A DNA stretch of 64,000 bases from assembly GCF_003581585.1 (NCBI RefSeq), contig NZ_QXIR01000004.1, forward strand, positions 62,001-126,000, given 5' to 3'. Below, piece after piece: positions 1-6,419 of the stretch; the stretch's first letter is position 1, and the number at the start of each line of letters is the position of its first letter. Below the pieces are notes generated by a model. The model was not told where the DNA came from. It saw only the letters and a list, made by a program, of their open reading frames with translations, and ran no database searches. The stretch is from Bacillus salacetis (GTDB lineage Bacteria > Bacillota > Bacilli > Bacillales > Bacillaceae_B). The translations under genes were made by a program, and so were the position numbers.

Positions 1-712
1 CAATGACCATGATCATAATGATCAGGACATCAAGGGAAACGGACGAGTACTGAAATGTTTTGAAATCATTGAAAAGCCGCTGGCCGATTCCGCCGCCGCC
101 GATGAAACCCAGTACCAGCGACGTCCTGATCGCTACTTCAAAACGGTAAAAATAGTGGGAAAGGACATTGGGCCAAATTTGCGGGATGATGCTGAAAAAG
201 GAGGCAAACCATTTTTTGGCGCCAACCGCCTTCAACGCATCCTGAGGTCCCGGATCTGAAGCTTCTATAAGCTCTGAGACCAGTTTTCCCAGCACCCCGA
301 TATTATGGATCATGATCGCAATCACCGCCGGAAATGGTCCGAGTCCCAGTGCGGTCAAAAGAATCAAGCCGATCACAATTTCAGGAATGGAACGGACGAA
401 ACTTAACGCGACCCTTGCAAAATGATAGAGGAGGGAGGAGGGTGAAGTATTCCTTGCTGAGATGAAACTGAGCGGCAAGGCGATCAGGAGGCCGAAAAAG
501 CTACCGAGAAACGCCATTGCCAAAGTTTCAAGCCCATCCTGTACCATTCTTGGCAGAAGGGAAAAATCCATAGGAAACCATTGCGATAGAAAGTCGATCA
601 TATTTCGGAAGTCCTTGAATTTGGATAAATCAAATTCCGTCAGCTTCATACTAAAGTAGACAAGGATGACTAATATAAGAAAAGTTACAAAGCTCCTCTT
701 TTTAAACCACAC
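1..712 (-). CDS. phnE: PhnE-type phosphonate/phosphite ABC transporter permease (3' end off the window)
   Basis: Integral-membrane permease of a phosphate/phosphonate/phosphite importer. I translated the minus strand from a GTG at 712-710; an in-frame stop at 721-719 leaves no upstream start. The visible 237 residues show an N-terminal helix, several hydrophobic segments, the permease-type EAS/GA-K loop (near 'QDALKAVGAKKW') that docks on the ATPase, and the PhnE-like end 'GFIGGGGIGQ'. The PhnE family is usually 260-270 residues, so only a short C-terminus is missing. It starts 11 bp after the phnD stop and is clearly co-transcribed. The ribosome binding site is weak, suggesting translational coupling to phnD. 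A phnC ATPase is not seen upstream of phnD and may lie downstream, off the window. Substrate (phosphonate versus phosphite) cannot be told. Confidence 0.88.
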   Translation of the reverse strand, partial: MWFKKRSFVTFLILVILVYFSMKLTEFDLSKFKDFRNMIDFLSQWFPMDFSLLPRMVQDGLETLAMAFLGSFFGLLIALPLSFISARNTSPSSLLYHFARVALSFVRSIPEIVIGLILLTALGLGPFPAVIAIMIHNIGVLGKLVSELIEASDPGPQDALKAVGAKKWFASFFSIIPQIWPNVLSHYFYRFEVAIRTSLVLGFIGGGGIGQRLFNDFKTFQYSSVSLDVLIIMIMVI

Positions 713-723
713 GATGAATCACT

Positions 724-1641
724 CTATTCTTCTATAAGTCCCTGCTTCAGGGCTGCCTGCCTAATGCTTTCATAGTCTTCGTTGGAAGCCTCTGTAAAGC
801 CTGTGGCACCAAAGGCATCAAGGACTTCCTGGTCCTCGATCTCAAGGAATGCTGATTGTAAGGATTCTATTGTTTCTTCATCTGTATCCTGGTGAACAGC
901 CCACGGATATTGGAAAAGTTTCTCTGATTCCCATATCGTTTTGATCTGGTCACCATCTACCTTGCCGGAATCTATAAGCTGGTTAAATATTGCACTGTCG
1001 ATTGCTCCTGCTTCGACTTGTTTATTTTGGACAGCAAGAGCTGTTGCATCATGTGAGCCTGTAAACCGGACAGACTTGAATTCATGTTCATCTTCTGATT
1101 GATATACTCCTCTATCCTGAAGCTCGATGGACGGTATCAGGGATCCTGATGTTGAGTTAGGGTCACCAAAGGCAAAGTTCACTTCTTTGCTTTCATCCAG
1201 CAATTCTTCAATGGAATTCCACGGGTTGTCTTTATGTGTAATGATATAGGAATGGTAGAACGGTTCTCCATCAATCAATTGGGTGATGATGGCTTTAGCC
1301 CCGCTTTTTTCATGAGCGATGACATAAGAAAGGGGACCGAAATACGCCATATCTATCTTGTCATAGTTCATTGCCTCAACAACGCCATTGTAATCTGGAT
1401 AAACCTCGACCTTGACATCCCTTCCCAGTTTATCAGTCAGGATGCTTTGCAGCTTGTCCATCGCCGCCTCCATGGCACCTTCTGTCTGAACAGGGATGAC
1501 ACCTATGGTGAACTCTTCGTCTCCAGCTGCTTCATTGCTGCCCTCTGAGTTATTGTCACCTGAATTCCCGTTACCGCTGCCGCATGCTGTGATCAGCAGG
1601 GAGAGGGATAGTAAGAGAGTAAGAAATATGTTTTTTTTCAT
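724..1641 (-). CDS. phnD: PhnD-type phosphonate/phosphite-binding lipoprotein
   Basis: Extracytoplasmic substrate-binding lipoprotein of the importer whose permease follows. The 305-residue product begins with a Lys-charged hydrophobic signal peptide ending in the lipobox 'LITAC', so it should be lipid-anchored at Cys20. A Gly/Asn/Ser/Glu-rich linker precedes the periplasmic-binding fold typical of the PhnD family ('FTIGVIPVQTEG', 'DMAYFGPLSYV', 'FAFGDPNSTSGSLIPS'). The 'GDPNSTSGSL' loop is the characteristic oxyanion-binding motif. First visible gene of its operon; the usual upstream phnC is replaced by a dispersed repeat and the selD terminator. Family assignment is firm; substrate is not. 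Confidence 0.9.
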   Translation of the reverse strand: MKKNIFLTLLLSLSLLITACGSGNGNSGDNNSEGSNEAAGDEEFTIGVIPVQTEGAMEAAMDKLQSILTDKLGRDVKVEVYPDYNGVVEAMNYDKIDMAYFGPLSYVIAHEKSGAKAIITQLIDGEPFYHSYIITHKDNPWNSIEELLDESKEVNFAFGDPNSTSGSLIPSIELQDRGVYQSEDEHEFKSVRFTGSHDATALAVQNKQVEAGAIDSAIFNQLIDSGKVDGDQIKTIWESEKLFQYPWAVHQDTDEETIESLQSAFLEIEDQEVLDAFGATGFTEASNEDYESIRQAALKQGLIEE

Positions 1642-1701
1642 TAGTGCACCTCTTTTTATAGTATTTCAAAATAAATGGCCGGAATCAGTCAATGTTGTAG
1701 G

Positions 1702-1820
1702 GATCTTTTTGTGAATTTTGTTGCTATTCAATATAAGTTTCAACTAATATCCTGGTAAATCACCATAAAAATCCGGCTACAGGAATTTTTACGAAAGCAG
1801 AAATATATGCGAAAACAGCC
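1702..1820 (+). repeat. Dispersed ~190-bp TIR element, copy A (internally deleted)
   Basis: Contains the left end 'TTGTTGCTATTCAATATAA', the 'ATCCTGGTAAATC' block and the right end 'TATGCGAAAACAGCC' of a family seen about ten times here (full copy at 10115-10299). About 70 bp of the middle is missing. It lies between the phnD start and the selD terminator. Confidence 0.8.
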
Positions 1821-1826
1821 CTGTAT

Positions 1827-1852
1827 AAAAAGGACCCGTAAAGAGCCCTTTT
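1827..1852 (-). terminator. Intrinsic terminator of selD
   Basis: Read on the minus strand, AAAAGGGCTC and GGGTCCTTTT form a ten-pair stem with two G-U wobbles around a five-base loop, followed by T residues. It begins at the selD stop codon. Confidence 0.7.
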
Positions 1853-2900
1853 ATATTACACTTATCCTTCCCGGGTTTTCAGCTGTTACTTTTCCGATGA
1901 CAGCAGAGTTCAGGTTTCTTTTTTTCAGCTCGTTTAGCAGAGCTTCTGCTTGTTCCTCCGGTACGGAAATGAGCAGCCCGCCGGAAGTGATGGCATCACA
2001 TAGAATTAACTGGTCGATTTCCGTTACGGTATCGCCGTAATCAATCCTTCCTGCAAGCCATTTATGGTTTTTGCGTGTACCGCCTGGAATGACATTTTGT
2101 TCTGCCAGTTCCCTTGTCTTGTCCAGAACAGGTACTGCATCTTTTTCAATTGTGATTCCGTTTTTGCTTCCTTCAGCAATTTCCATGGCATGGCCCAGAA
2201 GCCCGAAACCGGTAACATCTGTACATGCGTTGACAGGAAATGCATCCATGGCTTCTGCCGCGTCTTTGTTCAAGGCGGCCATCGTATCCATGACCTCATC
2301 AATATTCTTTTGAGGAAGCTTGTCATTTTTAATTGCGGTGGTCAATATCCCGACACCAATCGGTTTAGTCAGGATCAGTTTGTCTCCCGGCTGTGCCGCA
2401 GCATTTGAACGGACACGTTCAGGATGGACGATCCCGGTAACCGATAAGCCGAACTTTGGCTCCTGATCATCGATTGAATGGCCGCCGACCAGGACAGCCC
2501 CGGATTCCCGGACTTTGTCTGAGGCACCTGACAAAATATCGGCTAGGATGCTTTTATCAAGAGTCGAAATAGGGAAGCCGACAATATTCATGACTGTGAT
2601 CGGTTTGCCGCCCATGGCATAAACATCACTCAGTGCATTGGCCGCGGCGATTTGGCCGAACATATATGGGTCGTCCACAATCGGAGTGAAGTAATCCAAT
2701 GTCTGGACGAGAGCCGTTTCATCATTGATCTTATAAACACCGGCATCGTCCGAGGTATCAAGGCCGACAAGTAAATTTGGGTCTTCTACAGAACGGGGTA
2801 AATGACGCAGGACCTGCGCCAGGTCTTCAGGACCGATTTTGCATCCTCAGCCGCCTTTTGAAGACAGAGACGTCAGCTTGAAAATTTCTTTCTTTGTCAT
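1851..2900 (-). CDS. selD: Selenide, water dikinase SelD containing selenocysteine at an in-frame TGA
   Basis: Makes selenophosphate, the Se donor for selenocysteine, 2-selenouridine or selenosugars, from selenide and ATP. The start is ATG 2900-2898 with an upstream AAGGAG. Residues 9-21 read LTSLSSKGG-U-GCK, where U is a TGA at 2849-2847 (codon 18). This aligns with the catalytic Cys17/Lys20 pair of E. coli SelD, so TGA is read as Sec and Lys21 is the partner. Past the TGA the frame is open to the family's normal length (349 residues), with the nucleotide-binding 'GLDTSDDAGVY', 'DVYAMGGKPI' and 'GGHSIDDQEPKFG' motifs. A standard gene caller would wrongly start at 2699. A hairpin suitable as a bacterial SECIS follows the TGA. 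The gene lies 6 bp after a glycosyltransferase gene, which suggests coupled function. Sec in SelD implies that selA, selB and selC exist elsewhere. Confidence 0.93.
2811..2849 (-). promoter_or_regulatory. Candidate bacterial SECIS hairpin after the selD UGA
   Basis: On the minus strand, the sequence downstream of TGA 2849-2847 contains GACCTG-GCG-CAGGTC, a perfect six-pair stem with a G-starting three-base loop about 28 nt from the TGA. Known bacterial SECIS elements lie within the coding region with the apical loop roughly 16-37 nt after UGA and a conserved G early in the loop. The fit is good; SelB binding is inferred. Confidence 0.65.
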
Positions 2901-2906
2901 ATGAAC

Positions 2907-3941
2907 TCACTCCTTATTAATGGATTGAAAACTTAAATCTTCCATTACCCTTCTGTAAATCGAGAGAAGGGCATGGGTCTCATACTCCCTGGAATGGTTA
3001 TGGAGTATGTAAGATTTGGCTGAACTGCCAAATTCTTTTCTCAATTCGTTATTATTCAGCAAAGCTTCTGCATAATCAAGAAATTCGCTTTCATTAGTGT
3101 ACACAAACCCGGTTTTTCCATGTGTTACGATATTCCTGTTTCCATTATTGTCTGAAGCGATCACAGGGATGCCGTTTTCCATGGCTTCAAGGATGGCTGC
3201 AGGCTGGCCTTCCGAATGGGAAGTATTCAAAACAACATCAGCCTGCTCGTATACCGCACCCATTTCATCATGAGGCAGCTGGCCGATATAGGAGACCCAG
3301 TCCCGTCTTTTTCCCGCCAGCTCTTTTACTAGTTTTCCCTCTTCTTCTTCAATCACCGGACCGACAAGCAGGAGCCTGATCTGCTGATGCCGATCATGAA
3401 GCTTATCAAGGGCATGTATTGCAAACCGTATGTTTTTCACTTTTCGGATTCCTGCCGGAAGGACGAACAGGAAAGTGCCTTCCTCTTTGTGGATTCTTGT
3501 ATTGGCATTCTTCAGATCGCTTGTTCCTTGATGTATGATATGGATCTTTGTTTCTATTCCTTGTATTTGTTGAACCAATGCATCTTTTGCATCTTGATCA
3601 AAAACGGTGATGGCATGAGCTTCAATCAGACAGCTTCGAACCTTCTCGCATTTATTCTTGTCAAATAGATCATGGTTCAAGTCTGTACCGGTCATTGTGA
3701 TGATAAAGGGGGTCCTGCTGGTCCTGCTTTCTTTCAGTTTGTTCATAAAAGAATAAAACTTGTATGCATGGAAACCGTGTATCAAGTCTGCTTCAGGCAG
3801 GGGGTATGATACGGAACCCTCTGTCATTGAGACGATTTCGATTTCGGCCCCGGATTGTTTAAGTCCATTGGCAATCCTTTGAACCGTGACAGTATTACCC
3901 CGCTGCTGGTGGAAGTCAGGAGAGGCAAGAACAATCTTCAT
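2907..3941 (-). CDS. GT4-family glycosyltransferase paired with selD
   Basis: A 344-residue GT-B-fold retaining glycosyltransferase. The N-terminal acceptor domain has 'MKIVLASPDFHQQRGN' and 'TGTDLNHDL'. The C-terminal nucleotide-sugar domain carries the family EX7E motif in 'SEGQPAAILEAMENGIPVIA' with the following 'SDNNGNRNIV'. There is no signal peptide or membrane segment. The stop lies 6 bp from the selD start, so the two are one operon. In known selenoneine clusters a glycosyltransferase (SenB) uses selenophosphate made by a SelD homologue (SenC) to build a selenosugar. The GN motif near the start, the 'TGTDL' motif and the overall layout resemble that family from memory, but no SenA-like gene is in the window. 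The role as selenosugar synthase is inference; an unrelated cell-surface or small-molecule glycosyltransferase is the alternative. Confidence 0.75.
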   Translation of the reverse strand: MKIVLASPDFHQQRGNTVTVQRIANGLKQSGAEIEIVSMTEGSVSYPLPEADLIHGFHAYKFYSFMNKLKESRTSRTPFIITMTGTDLNHDLFDKNKCEKVRSCLIEAHAITVFDQDAKDALVQQIQGIETKIHIIHQGTSDLKNANTRIHKEEGTFLFVLPAGIRKVKNIRFAIHALDKLHDRHQQIRLLLVGPVIEEEEGKLVKELAGKRRDWVSYIGQLPHDEMGAVYEQADVVLNTSHSEGQPAAILEAMENGIPVIASDNNGNRNIVTHGKTGFVYTNESEFLDYAEALLNNNELRKEFGSSAKSYILHNHSREYETHALLSIYRRVMEDLSFQSINKE

Positions 3942-4077
3942 TCATCAACCTCCTTTTCGTGTTGTAAGTCTCAGGGAAGGAATTTAAAGTATTCCTATCA
4001 GATATTATTAGAATAGCCCCGGCATATCGTTTTGTCACATTTTTTGCCTGCCGTAAAGGCTGTCACAATGTAAATTA

Positions 4078-4253
4078 TGTCGAATCAGATAAGGATCATC
4101 AATTGCGGCTATTGTCGAAACCAAATACCAAATAAGGGCGGGCAGCCATACCTCGTAAATTGTCGAAAACCCTATGATCGAAAAACAGGATGATATTATA
4201 TCGATATAATAATGGCGTGTGCGGATTTCGTGTTATTGTATTAGTTTGTCGAA
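4078..4253 (+). promoter_or_regulatory. Cluster of four TGTCGAA boxes (candidate Spo0A sites)
   Basis: Perfect TGTCGAA at 4078-4084, 4113-4119, 4161-4167 and 4247-4253, all in the same orientation; a fifth is at 4635-4641. TGTCGAA is the Spo0A box core. They lie between the divergent glycosyltransferase-selD operon and the first 6S-like RNA gene. The rest of 3942-4332 shows no convincing gene. Confidence 0.5.
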
Positions 4254-4332
4254 AGGGTAAGATTATAGAATGGAAATTTTTTTCTTGAAGAAGGGGAGAA
4301 TCATTCAGGATAACCGGATGAAAACCTTTTTC

Positions 4333-4361
4333 TTGATATTCTTCATTGGATAAGATACTAT
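4333..4361 (+). promoter_or_regulatory. SigA-type promoter of RNA gene copy 1
   Basis: TTGATA (4333-4338), 17-bp spacer, TACTAT (4356-4361). The repeated RNA sequence begins a few bases downstream. Confidence 0.75.
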
Positions 4362-4364
4362 ACG

Positions 4365-4595
4365 AATACAAGCTGCGTTGTACGTAATGATAATAAAGTT
4401 TTAACCTTTAAACTGTAATAGGGAGTTTTATATCGAAGCCGGAATGTCACGCCGCCATGGATTGCGGAAGACAGGAACGTTTCTGCAAACACCCACTTTG
4501 AGGAGTGGTGGTTTAAAACTTTCTTAGACGATTTACGGCAAACGCGGCCTACATAACCATTCACAAACCAGTTTCCAATCCGGGACTGGTTTTTA
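4365..4595 (+). ncRNA. 6S-like RNA gene, copy 1
   Basis: A non-coding gene with its own SigA promoter and an intrinsic terminator at 4565-4595. The 191-base body (4365-4555) folds end to end: GCTGCGTT (4372-4379) pairs with AACGCGGC (4541-4548), and CGTAA (4383-4387) pairs with TTACG (4533-4537). That closes a long hairpin of about 190 nt with a large interior, the architecture of 6S RNA, which binds the SigA RNA polymerase holoenzyme. The 5' strand of the bubble, AGTTTTAACC, resembles the pRNA template region I recall for B. subtilis 6S-1. An inner stem near 4488-4516 (AAACACCCACT against AGTGGTGGTTT, imperfect) is also present. The antisense open frame is an artefact. Alternative: an unrelated structured sRNA. 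Confidence 0.65.
4565..4595 (+). terminator. Terminator of RNA gene copy 1
   Basis: AAACCAGT (4565-4572) and ACTGGTTT (4585-4592) pair around a 12-base loop, ending in a T run. Confidence 0.8.
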
Positions 4596-4674
4596 CCTTT
4601 TACTCGAAACGGGTGCCAGTCACTTCCCGGTTTTTGTCGAATCAGTAATTACGGAATTATGGAAAAAACTGTTG

Positions 4675-4703
4675 TTGATAATCCGAAAGTGGTGAGGTAT
4701 TAT
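4675..4703 (+). promoter_or_regulatory. SigA-type promoter of RNA gene copy 2
   Basis: TTGATA (4675-4680), 17-bp spacer, TATTAT (4698-4703). Same -35 and spacing as copy 1 although the spacer sequence is different. A TGTCGAA box lies 34 bp upstream. Confidence 0.75.
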
Positions 4704-4706
4704 ATT

Positions 4707-4944
4707 AATACAAGCTGCGTTGTACGTAATGATAATAAAGTTTTAACCTTTAAACTGTAATAGGGAGTTTTATATCGAAGCTGGAATGTCATGCCGCCAT
4801 GGATTGCGGAAGACAGGAACGTTTCTGCAAACACCCACTTTGAGGAGTGGTGGTTTAAAACTTTCTTAGACGATTTACGGCAAATGCGGCCTACATACTA
4901 CCACCAATCAAAAAACCGGTTCCTGATGGGGGACCGGTTTTTTT
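4707..4944 (+). ncRNA. 6S-like RNA gene, copy 2 (tandem duplicate)
   Basis: Body 4707-4897 repeats copy 1 at an offset of 342 bp with only three C-to-T differences in 191 bases. One changes a G-C pair of the closing stem to G-U (AACGCGGC to AATGCGGC), so pairing is kept. The upstream spacer and the terminator are unrelated to those of copy 1, so identity is confined to the transcribed RNA. This argues for selection or gene conversion acting on the RNA. Two expressed near-identical copies in tandem are unusual, since B. subtilis has two diverged, unlinked 6S RNAs. Confidence 0.65.
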
Positions 4945-4945
4945 G
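4909..4945 (+). terminator. Terminator of RNA gene copy 2
   Basis: AAAACCGGTTCC and GGACCGGTTTT form a strong stem followed by eight T residues. Confidence 0.85.
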
Positions 4946-5122
4946 TTTGTATTCCTGTGAGCTATGCTCAATTCCATGATAATTTCAAACGATTTATCCC
5001 TGTAGACTATGAATGACACATAGAAAAGAGTTGCTTTCACTAATTTGAAAATGAAATTTCTAGTATTTGGTTTTTTTGGAAATCAACAAATCAACAATGA
5101 CAATTCTTGCGATAGCTGACTC

Positions 5123-5797
5123 TTACTTCAACTCAAGAGCTTCCTTCAATTTCTCCACGTACAGGGGAGCAATCCTTCCAGTCTCCAGGTGATGGTCTGC
5201 AGGATTGTCATTAAGATATCGTTCCTTTATTAAGTTTTCCTTTTCATTCAGGGTCTGTTTTTCAATATCCAGAAGATGAAGTCCGTTCTTTCGGCAGAAT
5301 GTCCTGATGGAGTCATTATATTTCTGTGTCAACAGCGTTCGTTCTTTTTGAGAAGCTTCCACCTCTTTCCGCAAATTTGCGATTTCGCCAAAGCTTTGTC
5401 CATCCTTTATTGTTGGTAGATGAGAAGTGCACATAATTATGTTCATGTATCCCCGCTTCATCGTATCTTCGATAAAGGTAAAGTAATTCTGCAATGATTT
5501 CTCAAGTTGTGTATCAACAGGAATATCTTTTTTTTCGGATCGGTACCAGATGACGAATCCGCAGTCTACTTCACCCAGCATGAAAAGCAGGTATTCCTCA
5601 GAAGAAACGCTGCTGACAGCTTCCCTGAAAATTTGAAGCGCATTAGTCCTGGAATTAGGGTTCACCATTCCCTGGGCGGTTGCGCCTTGAACAATGTTTA
5701 CCTTTAATTCGGCTTCTGGAAGCATTCCTTCTTTTTCTATGTATTTGAAAACCTCTGCATGGCTGTCCCCGATACAGTTGATTGTGATTTCAGAAAT
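5123..5797 (-). CDS. SGNH/GDSL-like protein, probable ATT start
   Basis: Predicted cytoplasmic SGNH-hydrolase-like protein of about 224 residues. It has a GDS-H motif near its N-terminus ('NCIGDSHAEVF'), a 'MLGEVDC' block at the Gly/Asn position, and a C-terminal 'NDNPADHHLE' with a candidate catalytic Asp/His. Similar proteins are found near polysaccharide or glycan-modification genes; the substrate is unknown. Start choice: an ATG at 5851 has no ribosome binding site. A textbook GGAGGAG (5810-5804) lies in frame 8 nt before an ATT codon at 5797-5795, giving '(M)SEITINCIGDSH'. ATT initiation is rare (known in infC) but fits best. It stands alone between the 6S-like genes and the parMR-like pair. 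Confidence 0.65.
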   Translation of the reverse strand: MSEITINCIGDSHAEVFKYIEKEGMLPEAELKVNIVQGATAQGMVNPNSRTNALQIFREAVSSVSSEEYLLFMLGEVDCGFVIWYRSEKKDIPVDTQLEKSLQNYFTFIEDTMKRGYMNIIMCTSHLPTIKDGQSFGEIANLRKEVEASQKERTLLTQKYNDSIRTFCRKNGLHLLDIEKQTLNEKENLIKERYLNDNPADHHLETGRIAPLYVEKLKEALELK

Positions 5798-5910
5798 AGG
5801 GATCTCCTCCTTTCCATTAATGTCTACCGTTAAAATGAAAAGGTTAAACATCGATTATGGGAGCGTTTATAGATACCAACTTCCTTATTATACCAATTAA
5901 GGGTTATTAT

Positions 5911-5952
5911 AGGAGCTTTTTTACAAAAACTTTATTGCTATTCAATATAAAT
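5911..5952 (+). repeat. Dispersed TIR element, copy B (left end only)
   Basis: Only the left terminus 'TTTATTGCTATTCAATATAA' and preceding 'AGGAGCTTTTTTAC' remain. The rest of the intergenic region 5853-6046 shows nothing further. Confidence 0.6.
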
Positions 5953-6046
5953 ACTGGGGAGAGGGTCCTGTCAAAGAACCCGTGTAGTTAATGCTTGTTG
6001 GAATGTAGATGATGAGTGACTGACACAATAAAAAACCTCCAGGGTG

Positions 6047-6415
6047 TCAGCCCCCGAAGGCTTCCAGTATGTCGTTCAGGTCTGAGATATCCAAAGCTTT
6101 AGGCTTTTTAGGAACGGTCCGGGCTGGATCAGCGGCAGCAATTCCCGGAATATATCCCCGCTGAAGCAAAGCTTTGATGGCTTCCAGCTCCTGCATGATC
6201 TCGGTGTTTGTGCCGCTTTTTGCTGCAGCGGGCTTGAAATACTGGTCTAGTGCGGAGAAAACAAGATGAACCAGCGTATGGTTGTGGGCATGATATTCAA
6301 TCTGCTCCTGAATCAGTTTTGAAACGGCATGGGAGTCGCCGGTTTTGATGTCGATATAGTTATCCGGAATCGTGATGGCCACCCGATTGACGTAATCAGT
6401 ATATGTTTCTCCCAT
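6047..6415 (-). CDS. Small ParR-like partner of the actin-like ATPase
   Basis: A 122-residue protein encoded 4 bp after the ParM-like gene, the place of parR in type II (parMRC) partition cassettes. The N-terminal half ('NRVAITIPDNYIDIKTGD', 'SKLIQEQIEYHAHNH') could form a strand-helix-helix DNA-binding unit. A Pro/Lys-rich linker leads to an acidic C-terminal tail 'DISDLNDILEAFGG', comparable to the ParR tail that contacts the ParM filament. Sequence similarity to known ParR was not recognised, so the name rests on gene order, size and the tail. Alternative: an unrelated accessory protein of a chromosomal actin homologue. Confidence 0.5.
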   Translation of the reverse strand: MGETYTDYVNRVAITIPDNYIDIKTGDSHAVSKLIQEQIEYHAHNHTLVHLVFSALDQYFKPAAAKSGTNTEIMQELEAIKALLQRGYIPGIAAADPARTVPKKPKALDISDLNDILEAFGG

Positions 6416-6419
6416 ATGA

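Noticed and set aside
4099-4371. Minus-strand 90-residue open frame upstream of the RNA genes
   Set aside because: No ribosome binding site, overlaps the TGTCGAA boxes and the RNA promoter; composition is unlike neighbouring genes.
4358-4564. Antisense open frame in the 6S-like RNA gene
   Set aside because: It is covered by a structured transcribed RNA with promoter and terminator on the opposite strand and lacks a ribosome binding site.
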